Made by a program: the position numbers and the translations under genes. From JAIBJN01 sp963699495 (GTDB taxonomy: Bacteria; Actinomycetota; Thermoleophilia; Gaiellales; Gaiellaceae), in contig CAVOUB010000008.1 in assembly GCA_963699495.1 (NCBI GenBank), forward strand, positions 124,001 through 188,000: a stretch of DNA of 64,000 nt. Direction: 5' to 3'. The notes under the pieces were generated by a model. It was not told where the DNA came from. It searched no databases and saw nothing but the letters and a program-made list of their open reading frames with translations. Positions 19,743 through 26,960 of this stretch are shown here, in pieces. Within the stretch, counting starts at the first letter, position 1; every line of letters starts with the position of its first letter.

Positions 19743-20996
19743 ATGACCACCGCGTCAGACATCCACGCCGATCTCATCACCCCTCTCGGGGCATACCTGC
19801 GACTGCGCGCGGGAACGCGCGCCGGCTTCCTGCTCGAGTCCGTCGAGAAGGGCCGCCTCGGACGCCACAGCCTCGTCGGCACGGGCGCGCGCCTGGTGAC
19901 GTTCGGCGAGGCCGAGCAAGAGGTCGCCGCAGGGCGGCCCGTCGTCGGCTACCTCGGCTACGACCACGTCGCCGTGCTCGAGCCGACCGTGCCCATGCCG
20001 GAGACGGGGCCCGGCCTGCCCGAGAGCCGCTTCGTGGTCGCCGAGACGCTCGTGCGCTTCGACCACGCCGCCAGCGTCGCCGAGGTGCTGGCGGGCGACC
20101 CGGCGGACGTGTCCGCCCGGCTGGCGGCCGAGGTCGCCGGAACGCCGGCCGCAAAGGCCGACGCCGGGCCGACGCACCGCTTTCCGGACCGCGCCGCCTA
20201 CGAGGCCGGGGTCCGCGCTGCCAAGGAGCACATCCGCGCCGGCGATGCGTTCCAGATCGTCCTCTCGCAGCGGGCCGAGCGGCCGACGAACGTCTCCGCG
20301 CTCGCCCTCTACCGCTCGCTCCGCCGCATCAACCCCTCCCCGTACCACTTCCTGCTCGAGCTGGACGGCGTCTCGCTCGTCGGGTCCTCACCGGAGACAC
20401 TCGTCAAGCTGGAAGGCGCGCGCGCGTCGCTCAACCCGATCGCGGGGACGACGACGCCGGGCGAGGGCGACGCCGAGCACCTGCTGGCCTCCGAGAAGGA
20501 CAAGGCCGAGCACGTGATGCTCGTCGACCTCGGCCGGAACGACCTCTCGCGGGTCTGCGAGCCCGGGACCGTGCGCGTCGTCCGCTTCCTGGAGGCCGAG
20601 CGCTACTCCCACGTCACGCATCTCGTCTCCGAGGTTGCCGGAGAGCTCTCGCCGGGTCGTTCGGCGTTCGACCTCCTCCGCGCCTGCTTCCCAGCGGGAA
20701 CGGTCTCCGGGGCGCCCAAGGTGCGGGCGATGCAGATCATCTCGGAGCTCGAGGGCTACCGTCGCGGGCCCTACGCCGGCGCGGTCGGCTATGCGCTCCC
20801 GGACGGGTCGATGGACACCTGTATCGCCATCCGGACGGTGATCCTGGCCGACGGCCTCGCGCGGTTGCAGGCCGGCGCCGGCATCGTGGCCGATTCCGAC
20901 CCGGCCGCGGAGCACGACGAATGCCTGCGCAAGCTCGCCGCGCTCGAGGCAGCGCTGGCCGACGCCGAGCACAATGGGAGAAGCCAGGCGCCGTGA
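19743..20996 (+). CDS. trpE: Anthranilate synthase component I
   Basis: Aminates chorismate to anthranilate using ammonia from TrpG, the first committed step of Trp synthesis. The 417-aa protein is shorter than the usual 480-520 aa, mostly through a reduced N-terminal region. It keeps the tryptophan-binding LLES motif (GFLLESVEKGRLGRHS, residues 29-44), which implies feedback inhibition. Catalytic-domain signatures include GDAFQIVLSQR, SPSPYHFLLEL-like text, IAGTTTPGEGD, DLGRNDLSRVC, AGTVSGAPKVRAMQII and LQAGAGIVADSDP. Start ATG 19743 lies just after the attenuator. Its stop overlaps the trpG start (GTGA). Confidence 0.96.
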   Translation: MTTASDIHADLITPLGAYLRLRAGTRAGFLLESVEKGRLGRHSLVGTGARLVTFGEAEQEVAAGRPVVGYLGYDHVAVLEPTVPMPETGPGLPESRFVVAETLVRFDHAASVAEVLAGDPADVSARLAAEVAGTPAAKADAGPTHRFPDRAAYEAGVRAAKEHIRAGDAFQIVLSQRAERPTNVSALALYRSLRRINPSPYHFLLELDGVSLVGSSPETLVKLEGARASLNPIAGTTTPGEGDAEHLLASEKDKAEHVMLVDLGRNDLSRVCEPGTVRVVRFLEAERYSHVTHLVSEVAGELSPGRSAFDLLRACFPAGTVSGAPKVRAMQIISELEGYRRGPYAGAVGYALPDGSMDTCIAIRTVILADGLARLQAGAGIVADSDPAAEHDECLRKLAALEAALADAEHNGRSQAP

Positions 20997-21556
20997 TCCT
21001 CCTCGTCGACAACTACGACAGCTTCACCTACAACCTCGCCCATCTCTTCGAGGAGCTGGGCGCCGAGGTCACCGTGCTCAGGAACGACGCGATCGACGCC
21101 GACGAGGCCGAGCGCCTGGGGCCGAGCCACCTCGTCATCTCCCCCGGCCCCGGCCGCCCCGCCGACGCGGGCGCGTCGGTCGAGATCGTGCGCCGCCTCG
21201 GCCCGCGGGTGCCGACGCTCGGCGTCTGCCTCGGCCACCAGGCGATCGTCGAAGCCTTCGGCGGCGAGATCGGGCAGGCGCACAAGCTCCTGCACGGCAA
21301 GGCGAGCCCGGTCACCCACGATGGCCGCGGCATCTTCGAAGGCCTCCCCGACCCGCTCGAGGGCGGGCGCTACCACTCGCTCGCGGCGACAAGCGTCCCG
21401 AGCGAGCTCGAGGTGTGCGCAACGACGGACGACGGCGAGGTGATGGCGGTTCGGCACCGCGAGTTTCCGGTTGTCGGCATCCAGTTCCACCCGGAGTCCG
21501 TGCTCACGCCGGACGGTCCGGCGCTCGGACGCAACTTCCTGGAGGGGAAGCGGTGA
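20993..21556 (+). CDS. trpG: Anthranilate synthase glutamine amidotransferase component
   Basis: Releases ammonia from glutamine for TrpE. The 187-aa product has the class I amidotransferase triad: Cys79 in GVCLGHQAI, and His and Glu in FHPESVLT near the C-terminus. It also has the oxyanion motif SPGPGRPADAG. The GTG start at 20993 overlaps the trpE stop by 4 nt and gives the canonical N-terminus MILLVDNYDSFTYNLA; longer in-frame reading would run inside trpE. The protein could also serve PabB (folate), as in many bacteria with a single TrpG/PabA. Its stop overlaps trpD. Confidence 0.96.
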   Translation: MILLVDNYDSFTYNLAHLFEELGAEVTVLRNDAIDADEAERLGPSHLVISPGPGRPADAGASVEIVRRLGPRVPTLGVCLGHQAIVEAFGGEIGQAHKLLHGKASPVTHDGRGIFEGLPDPLEGGRYHSLAATSVPSELEVCATTDDGEVMAVRHREFPVVGIQFHPESVLTPDGPALGRNFLEGKR

Positions 21557-22581
21557 CGATCCAGGAGGCGCTGGCACGGCTGCTCGACGGGCAGGACCTC
21601 ACGCGCGGCGAGGCGCGCGACGTGATGAACCAGATCATGAGCGGCGAGGCAACACCCGCACAGATGGGCGGCTTCCTCGTCGCGCTCAGGCTGAAGGGCG
21701 AGCGGGCAGACGAGATCGCGGGCTGCGCCGAGGCGATGCGGGAGCACGTGCTCTCGGTGCGGCCGAAGCGGGACGACCTGGTGGACACCGCAGGGACCGG
21801 CGGGGACGGGGCGCGGACGTTCAACATCTCGACGGCGGCGGCGCTGGTCGCGGCGGCCGCGGGAGCAGGCGTCGCGAAGCACGGAAACCGCGCGGTGTCG
21901 TCGGCGTCGGGCTCTGCCGACGTCCTCGAGGCGCTCGGGTTCCAGCTCGAGCTCTCGCCGCCGCAGATCGAGCGGTCGATCGACGAGCTCGGCTTCGGCT
22001 TCCTCTTCGCGCAGGCGCACCACCCGGCCATGCGCCATGCGGCGCCGGTTCGGCGCGAGCTCGCCACGCGGACGATCTTCAACGTGCTCGGGCCGCTCAC
22101 CAACCCGGCCGGCGCACGCGCGCAGGTCGTCGGCGTCTACGCTCCGGAGCTGGTGGAGACGATCGCCTCGGTGCTGGCCACGCTCGGTGCGCGACGCGCG
22201 TTCGTCGTCCACGGCGCGGGCGGGATCGACGAGCTTTCCCCGGCCGGGCCGAACCTCGTCTGCGAGGTCGTCGACGGCGACGTCAAGCGCCGCGAGATCG
22301 ACCCGCAGGACTTCGGCGTCCCGCGTTGCTCCTCGGCCGACCTCGCCGGTGGGACGCCCGACGAGAACGCCGTCCTCGTCCGCGAGATCTTCGCCGGCGC
22401 CGGCGGCCCCAAGCGCGAGGCCGTGCTCCTGAACGCGGCGGGCGCCATCGCGGCGGGCGGCCACGCCGCCGACCTGGAAGAGGGCTACCGCCTGGCCTCC
22501 GAGGCCGTTGATTCCGGCGCGGCGGCCACCCGTCTCGAGGCGCTGATCGCCTTCTCGCGCCAGGAGGTCGTGTCCCGGTGA
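21553..22581 (+). CDS. trpD: Anthranilate phosphoribosyltransferase
   Basis: Joins anthranilate and PRPP to give phosphoribosyl-anthranilate. The 342-aa length is normal. PRPP-binding GTGGDGARTFNIST (about residues 79-92) and KHGNRAVSSASGSADVLEALG are intact, as is FLFAQAHHPAMRHAAPVRRELATRTIFNVLGPLTNPA in shortened view (key residues H, R and N present). The GTG start at 21553 overlaps the trpG stop. It is followed by the only sizeable gap in the operon, which contains a palindromic insertion. Confidence 0.96.
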   Translation: MTIQEALARLLDGQDLTRGEARDVMNQIMSGEATPAQMGGFLVALRLKGERADEIAGCAEAMREHVLSVRPKRDDLVDTAGTGGDGARTFNISTAAALVAAAAGAGVAKHGNRAVSSASGSADVLEALGFQLELSPPQIERSIDELGFGFLFAQAHHPAMRHAAPVRRELATRTIFNVLGPLTNPAGARAQVVGVYAPELVETIASVLATLGARRAFVVHGAGGIDELSPAGPNLVCEVVDGDVKRREIDPQDFGVPRCSSADLAGGTPDENAVLVREIFAGAGGPKREAVLLNAAGAIAAGGHAADLEEGYRLASEAVDSGAAATRLEALIAFSRQEVVSR

Positions 22582-22591
22582 GCCACGCCCA

Positions 22592-22706
22592 GGGTCTGAC
22601 CCCGGACACGGCCAGGAGGGACATGCCTCGGTCAGGGCGCACTCGAAGCGAGGCCTGGATTGGAGCGCCGACGTGTCCCCGGCGGACACGCCCGGGGTCT
22701 GACCCC
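22592..22706. repeat. REP-like palindromic insertion between trpD and trpC
   Basis: The 155-nt gap between trpD and trpCF holds two copies of GGGTCTGACCCC: AGGGTCTGACCCC at 22591-22603 followed by GGACACG, and the perfect palindrome GGGGTCTGACCCC at 22694-22706. A GTGTCC/GGACAC inverted repeat (22673-22678 and 22684-22689) sits before the second. The two ends are roughly inverted with respect to the GGACACG tail. This looks like a non-autonomous REP-type element of the kind mobilised by Y1 (RAYT) transposases. No transposase is present in the window. Confidence 0.6.
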
Positions 22707-22736
22707 TGCCATGGCTGTCGAGGACAGGCCGGCTAA

Positions 22737-23909
22737 GTGGGACGCTTCAAGGACTCTCTCGCCGAGGGCGGGCTTCGGGGGATCGCGGAGGTGAAGCGAC
22801 GGTCGCCGTCGGCCGGCGACCTGCGCCCCGACGCCGACCCCGCCGCGCTCGCGAAAGCCTTCGGGGAGAGCGGCGCCGCGGCGGTGTCCATCCTGGTGGA
22901 CGAGCGCTTCGCCGGCTCCTTCGAGGACCTGGCCGCCGCGCGGGCGGCCACGACCGCTCCGCTCCTGGCGAAGGGCTTCTTCGACGACCAGGGCGACCTG
23001 CTCCAGGCGCGCATCGCCGGCGCGGACGCCGCGCTCCTCCTCCTGCGCGACCTCGACGACGAGCAAGCCCGCCTCATGCTCTCCGGCGGACGCGAGCTGG
23101 GGCTCGACCTCCTCGTGGAGGCCCACGACGCCGAGGAGCTCCGGCGGGCGATCGCGCTCGACGCGGACATCATCGGCGTCAACGCCCGGGACCTGGGCAC
23201 CTTCGCCATCGACCGGCGCACGCAGCTCGAGCTCGTCGCCTCGGCTCCGCGCGACCGCGTGATCGTCGCCGAGAGCGCGATCGGCAACCGCGCGCAGGCC
23301 GCCGAAGCCGAGCTGGCCGGAGCGAGCGCTGTCCTCGTGGGCTCCGCGCTGATGCGCGCCGACGACCCGGGGGCGAAACTGGCCGAGATCCTCGCCCGCC
23401 CGCTGGTGAAGGTCTGCGGGCTGACCCGGGAGGACGACGTCGCCGCCGCAGCAGAGGCCGGAGCGGACCTGGCCGGGTTCGTCCTCGCCGAGAGCCCGCG
23501 CCGCGCCGAGGCCCCGCTGCCCGTCCCCGAGACGATGCTTTCCGTCGCCGTGTGCGTCGGGGAGCCCGTGGAAGCAGGCACCGACCTCGTCCAGCTGTAC
23601 CCCGAGGAGGAGGGCCACCGCGCGCGCAACGGCGTGCTGCTGCGCGACGGAGAGCCGGTCGCGACCGTCCGCGACCTCCCGTGGCTCGACGGCGACGAGC
23701 GACACTGGGAAGACGCCGCGGCCGTCTCCGGACGCGTGCTCCTCGCCGGGGGACTCGGGCCCGAGAACGTGCGCGCCGCGATCGAGGCGGTCCACCCCTG
23801 GGGCGTCGATGCGAGCCGGAACCTCGAGCTCGCCCCCGGCGTCAAGAACCACGCCCGCGTGCGCGCCTTCGTCGAGGCGGCGCGCTCAACCGAGGGAGTC
23901 GCAGCGTGA
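22737..23909 (+). CDS. trpCF: Bifunctional indole-3-glycerol-phosphate synthase / phosphoribosylanthranilate isomerase (TrpC-TrpF fusion)
   Basis: The N-terminal domain (about 1-222) is TrpC: IAEVKRRSPSAGDL, Lys in LLAKGFF, GVNARDLGTF and VAESAIGNRAQ are present. The C-terminal domain (about 223-390) is TrpF: catalytic Cys in VKVCGLTREDD, FVLAESPRR, LAGGLGPENV, and phosphate-binding GVDASRNLELAPG. TrpC lacks the usual 40-45 residue N-terminal helix. TrpF lacks the usual GGSG-containing loop; only WLDGDERHWED stands at that place. The start GTG at 22737 follows the REP-like element; no good Shine-Dalgarno is visible. The order of reactions is reversed in the fusion (TrpF acts before TrpC). The stop overlaps trpB. 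Confidence 0.9.
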   Translation: MGRFKDSLAEGGLRGIAEVKRRSPSAGDLRPDADPAALAKAFGESGAAAVSILVDERFAGSFEDLAAARAATTAPLLAKGFFDDQGDLLQARIAGADAALLLLRDLDDEQARLMLSGGRELGLDLLVEAHDAEELRRAIALDADIIGVNARDLGTFAIDRRTQLELVASAPRDRVIVAESAIGNRAQAAEAELAGASAVLVGSALMRADDPGAKLAEILARPLVKVCGLTREDDVAAAAEAGADLAGFVLAESPRRAEAPLPVPETMLSVAVCVGEPVEAGTDLVQLYPEEEGHRARNGVLLRDGEPVATVRDLPWLDGDERHWEDAAAVSGRVLLAGGLGPENVRAAIEAVHPWGVDASRNLELAPGVKNHARVRAFVEAARSTEGVAA

Positions 23910-25039
23910 GCGTCACCCAGCGAGGTTCCTACGGTGCGTACGGCGGCCAGTACGTGCCCGAGACCCTGATGCCGGCCTTGGAGGAGCTCGAGCGCGGCTG
24001 GTCGGAGATCCGGGACGACCCGTCGTTCCGGGCGGAGCTGGCCGAGCTGCACAGGACGTATGTCGGCCGCCCCACGCCGCTCTACCTCGCCGAGCGGATC
24101 GGCAGCGGCGAGCGGCGGATCTACCTGAAGCGCGAGGACCTCTGCCACACGGGCGCGCACAAGATCAACAACGCCGTCGGGCAGGCCCTGATCGCGCAGC
24201 GGCTCGAGAAGCACCGCATCGTCGCCGAGACGGGCGCCGGTCAGCACGGCGTCGCGGCCGCCACCGTCTGCGCACGCTTCGGGCTCGAGTGCATCGTCTA
24301 CATGGGCGCCGAGGACATGGAGCGCCAGAAGCCGAACGTCGAGCGCATGGGCCTCCTCGGCGCCGAGGTGCGCCCGGTCGAGTTCGGGACGCGCACGCTC
24401 AAGGAGGCGACCAGCGAGGCGATCCGCGACTGGATCACGAACGTCGAGACGACGCACTACCTCATCGGCTCGTGCGTGGGGCCGCATCCGTACCCGGAGA
24501 TCGTGCGCGAGCTCCAGTCCGTCATCGGCACGGAGGCGAGGGAGCAGATCCTCGAAGCCGAGGAACGGCTCCCGGACGCGGTCGTCGCCTGTGTCGGAGG
24601 CGGCTCCAACGCGATCGGCATCTTCAGCGGTTTCGTCGCCGACGAGGGCGTGCGGCTGATCGGCGTCGAAGCGGCCGGGGCGGCGAGCCTCGGCCGCGGT
24701 CGCCCCGGCGTTCTCCACGGCGCCCGCTCGTCGATCCTCGCGGACGACGACGGGCAGATCGCCGACGCGCATTCCATCTCCGCGGGCCTCGACTACCCGG
24801 GCGTCGGCCCGGAGCACGCCTTGCTGCGGGACACCGGCCGCGCCGAGTACCTCCCGGCGACCGACAAGGAAGCGCTCGCGGCTCTGCACCTTCTCGCCGA
24901 GCGCGAGGGGATCATCGCGGCTCTCGAGCCGTCCCACGCCCTTGCGCGCGCCCTCGAGCTGGACGCCGAACTGGTGGTCGTCTGCCTCTCGGGCCGCGGC
25001 GACAAGGACCTCGCGGTCGTCCTCGCGCACGGGACATGA
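23906..25039 (+). CDS. trpB: Tryptophan synthase beta chain
   Basis: PLP enzyme that condenses indole with L-serine. The 377-aa protein has PLP Lys86 in HTGAHKINNA, the AETGAGQHGVA motif, the phosphate-binding CVGGGSNAIGIF, and the YPGVGPEH and GRAEYLPATD segments that form the interface with TrpA. Its short N-terminus (SYGAYGGQYVPETLMPALEEL in family style) is typical of the TrpB1 class that works with TrpA. The GTG start at 23906 overlaps the trpCF stop; the trpB stop overlaps the trpA ATG. Confidence 0.96.
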   Translation: MSVTQRGSYGAYGGQYVPETLMPALEELERGWSEIRDDPSFRAELAELHRTYVGRPTPLYLAERIGSGERRIYLKREDLCHTGAHKINNAVGQALIAQRLEKHRIVAETGAGQHGVAAATVCARFGLECIVYMGAEDMERQKPNVERMGLLGAEVRPVEFGTRTLKEATSEAIRDWITNVETTHYLIGSCVGPHPYPEIVRELQSVIGTEAREQILEAEERLPDAVVACVGGGSNAIGIFSGFVADEGVRLIGVEAAGAASLGRGRPGVLHGARSSILADDDGQIADAHSISAGLDYPGVGPEHALLRDTGRAEYLPATDKEALAALHLLAEREGIIAALEPSHALARALELDAELVVVCLSGRGDKDLAVVLAHGT

Positions 25040-25761
25040 GCAAGCGCCTGTCCGTCTACCTGATGTCGTTCCCGGAGACCCCGGAGCTCGCCGAGGCTGC
25101 GGTCGAGGGAGGTGCGGACCTGCTCGAGCTCGGCTTCCCCTTCTCGGACCCGCTCGCCGACGGCCCCGTCATCCGACTCGCCGGCGAGCGCGCGCTCCAG
25201 CGCGGGATGCGCACGCGCCAGTGCCTCGAGTGCCTGGCGGAGACGCGGCGCCGCGTCGGGCCGGACGTGCCGCTGATCCCGATGACGTACGCCTCGATCC
25301 TCGAGGCCTACGGCTACGACCGCTTCTGGGCGGACGCGCAGGCCGCCGGCGCCACGAGCCTGATCGTGGCCGACCTCCCGCTGGAGGCCGCACCAGAGAT
25401 CCCGCGCGTGCAGCTCGTGGCGCCGACGTCCACGAGCGAGCGAATGGCGCTGGCCGCCGCGCGGACGGACGGCTGGCTCTACCTCGTCTCCCTGACTGGG
25501 ACGACCGGCGCACGCGAGAGCGTCTCCTCCCAGCTCGAAGGCCTGGTCGAGCGCGCGCGCTCGGTCACGGACGTTCCCCTGCTCGCGGGCTTCGGCATCT
25601 CGACTCCCGACCAGGCCGCCTCCGCCGCCTCGCTCGCGGATGGGATCGTCGTCGGGAGCCGCGCCGTCCAGATCGCCGACGAGTCCGGCCCCGACGGGCT
25701 CCGCGAGTACGTCGCCTCGCTTCGCGCCGCCGTGGACGCGTCGGCCGTACCGGCGGCCTGA
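25036..25761 (+). CDS. trpA: Tryptophan synthase alpha chain
   Basis: Cleaves indole-3-glycerol phosphate to indole, which is channelled to TrpB. The 241-aa product is about 25 residues shorter than the E. coli enzyme at its N-terminus. Catalytic Glu31 and Asp42 lie in LELGFPFSDPLADGPVI. Phosphate-binding loops GFGIST and GIVVGSRAVQ are present near the C-terminus. The ATG at 25036 overlaps the trpB stop (ATGA). It is the last gene of the operon; a strong hairpin lies 143 nt downstream. Confidence 0.95.
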   Translation: MSKRLSVYLMSFPETPELAEAAVEGGADLLELGFPFSDPLADGPVIRLAGERALQRGMRTRQCLECLAETRRRVGPDVPLIPMTYASILEAYGYDRFWADAQAAGATSLIVADLPLEAAPEIPRVQLVAPTSTSERMALAAARTDGWLYLVSLTGTTGARESVSSQLEGLVERARSVTDVPLLAGFGISTPDQAASAASLADGIVVGSRAVQIADESGPDGLREYVASLRAAVDASAVPAA

Positions 25762-25796
25762 CCGCGTCCCCTCACCGGTTTCGGGCCTTATGGCCT

Positions 25797-25862
25797 TAAT
25801 TACTTCGGGGCACCCCGGCCCACCACCCGCTTTCGAGCCTAACGGGAAAGTCCGCACGCGTG
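25797..25862. repeat. 66-nt intergenic repeat, copy 1
   Basis: A 66-nt block from TAATTACT to CGCACGCGTG matches 59104-59169 at 62 of 66 positions by my alignment, in the same orientation. The core CCACCCGCTTTCGAGCCTAA continuing into CGGGAAAG is identical. Both copies are intergenic. It may be a conserved small RNA, a protein-binding element or a dispersed repeat; I do not recognise it. Confidence 0.8.
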
Positions 25863-25863
25863 T

Positions 25864-25878
25864 GTCACGCAGCGTGAC
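25864..25878. promoter_or_regulatory. 15-nt palindrome GTCACGC-A-GCGTGAC
   Basis: A perfect 7-1-7 palindrome directly follows the 66-nt repeat copy, in the gap between trpA and the convergent RTX gene. It resembles the 7-1-7 palindrome at 12513-12527 in design and in the GTGAC/GTCAC half-site. It is a candidate binding site for a dimeric regulator; the target is unclear because both neighbours converge here. Confidence 0.35.
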
Positions 25879-25903
25879 GAGTTGGTGCCAATCCGAGAAC
25901 GGG

Positions 25904-25941
25904 CCGAGGACGGGGCCGTCGGGAGAGAGCCCCGTCCTCGG
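25904..25941. terminator. Strong hairpin between trpA and the RTX gene, probable bidirectional terminator
   Basis: CCGAGGACGGGGC (25904-25916) pairs perfectly with GCCCCGTCCTCGG (25929-25941) around a 12-nt loop. It stands between two converging genes and lies 19 nt past the RTX gene stop. There is no U-tract on either strand, as is common for actinobacterial terminators, so efficiency is uncertain. Confidence 0.6.
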
Positions 25942-25960
25942 TCAGTGCACGCGCCTCGGC

Positions 25961-26857
25961 CTACGGGCCGAGGGTGCGGACGTGCTCGCAGTTCACCGCC
26001 GTGTCACCGGTCCGGAGCACGGCGCGATCGCGGTCGTCCACGTGCTCGCCGCAGTCGAGCGTGTCCACCGCCCCGTCGTCGGCAGCTGCGAAGAGGCGGT
26101 CATTCCCTTCGCCGCCGAACATCTGGTCGGCGCCCCAGCCGCCCCAGAGCCAGTCCGGCCCGCTGCCGCCTTCGAGGAGGTCGTCCTCGGAGCCACCCCA
26201 AAGCCTGTCGGCCCCGTCGTCGCCGCTGAGCGTGTCGTTCCCGCCCTGGCCGAAGAGGAAGTCGGAGCCGCCGAGCCCCGAGACCGTGTCGTTCCCGGCC
26301 CGCGCGAGGATGAAGTCGCGCTTCTCGGAGCCCATGAGCGTGTCGTCGCCGCGCGTCCCGTGCTGGATGTGGACGCGCGAGCGGCGCGAGGGCGCCGTGC
26401 GCACGATCTCGCAGTCGACCGCGACGTCGCCGGCGCGGATGAGGGCGCGGTCCTGGCCGCCGCCGCAGTCGACGACGTCGGGCACTCCGTCGTCCTCACC
26501 GGAGCGGAGGATGTCGTTGCCGTCGCCGCCCTCGAGCGTGTCGAGGCCCCAGCCGCTGTTGAGGACGTCCGGGCCGTCGCCGCCCTCGAGCGTGTCGTTT
26601 CCGGGACCGCCCCAGAGGAAGTCGCGGCCGGCGTCGCCTGTGGCGGAGTCGTCGCCGCGCTGCCCGAAGAGGAAGTCGGAGCCGCCGTTGCCGGCCATCG
26701 CGTCGTTCCCGGCGCGGCCGTGGATGAAGTCCCGCCGGTCCGTGCCGGCGAGCGTGTCGTCTCCGGCCGTGCCGACGATCACCTTCGCCGAGGCGGCGGG
26801 CGCGAGTGCAAGCACCGCAAGCGCGGCTGCCGCGACGAGAGGAAGAGTGCGCTTCAC
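25961..26857 (-). CDS. Exported RTX (hemolysin-type calcium-binding repeat) protein
   Basis: A 298-aa exported protein. The signal peptide (about 1-24, ending APAASA) is followed by glycine-aspartate nonapeptide repeats such as GGDGNDILRSG, GRAGNDTVSGLGG and GGSGPDWLWGGWG, which form calcium-binding beta-rolls. There are two halves, each ending in a cysteine-containing unit with DCG and a later VxCExVRT. The Sec signal, rather than a type I secretion signal, indicates export to the wall or medium of a Gram-positive-type cell. No catalytic domain is visible. The GTG start at 26857 is preceded by AAGGAAC. The neighbour at 26961 is a paralogue. Confidence 0.88.
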   Translation of the reverse strand: MKRTLPLVAAAALAVLALAPAASAKVIVGTAGDDTLAGTDRRDFIHGRAGNDAMAGNGGSDFLFGQRGDDSATGDAGRDFLWGGPGNDTLEGGDGPDVLNSGWGLDTLEGGDGNDILRSGEDDGVPDVVDCGGGQDRALIRAGDVAVDCEIVRTAPSRRSRVHIQHGTRGDDTLMGSEKRDFILARAGNDTVSGLGGSDFLFGQGGNDTLSGDDGADRLWGGSEDDLLEGGSGPDWLWGGWGADQMFGGEGNDRLFAAADDGAVDTLDCGEHVDDRDRAVLRTGDTAVNCEHVRTLGP

Positions 26858-26960
26858 AGGTGTTCCTTTCCAAGGGGGTGGATCGTGCGATCGAACTGAA
26901 CCACCCTCCTGTGAGGAAGCCGTGGCGGTTCTGTTAAGGCCGGGTAAGTCTTGGGAGGGG

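Noticed and set aside
22583..22736. tRNA or riboswitch in the trpD-trpC gap
   Set aside because: No cloverleaf or known aptamer core; the palindromes fit a REP-like element better.
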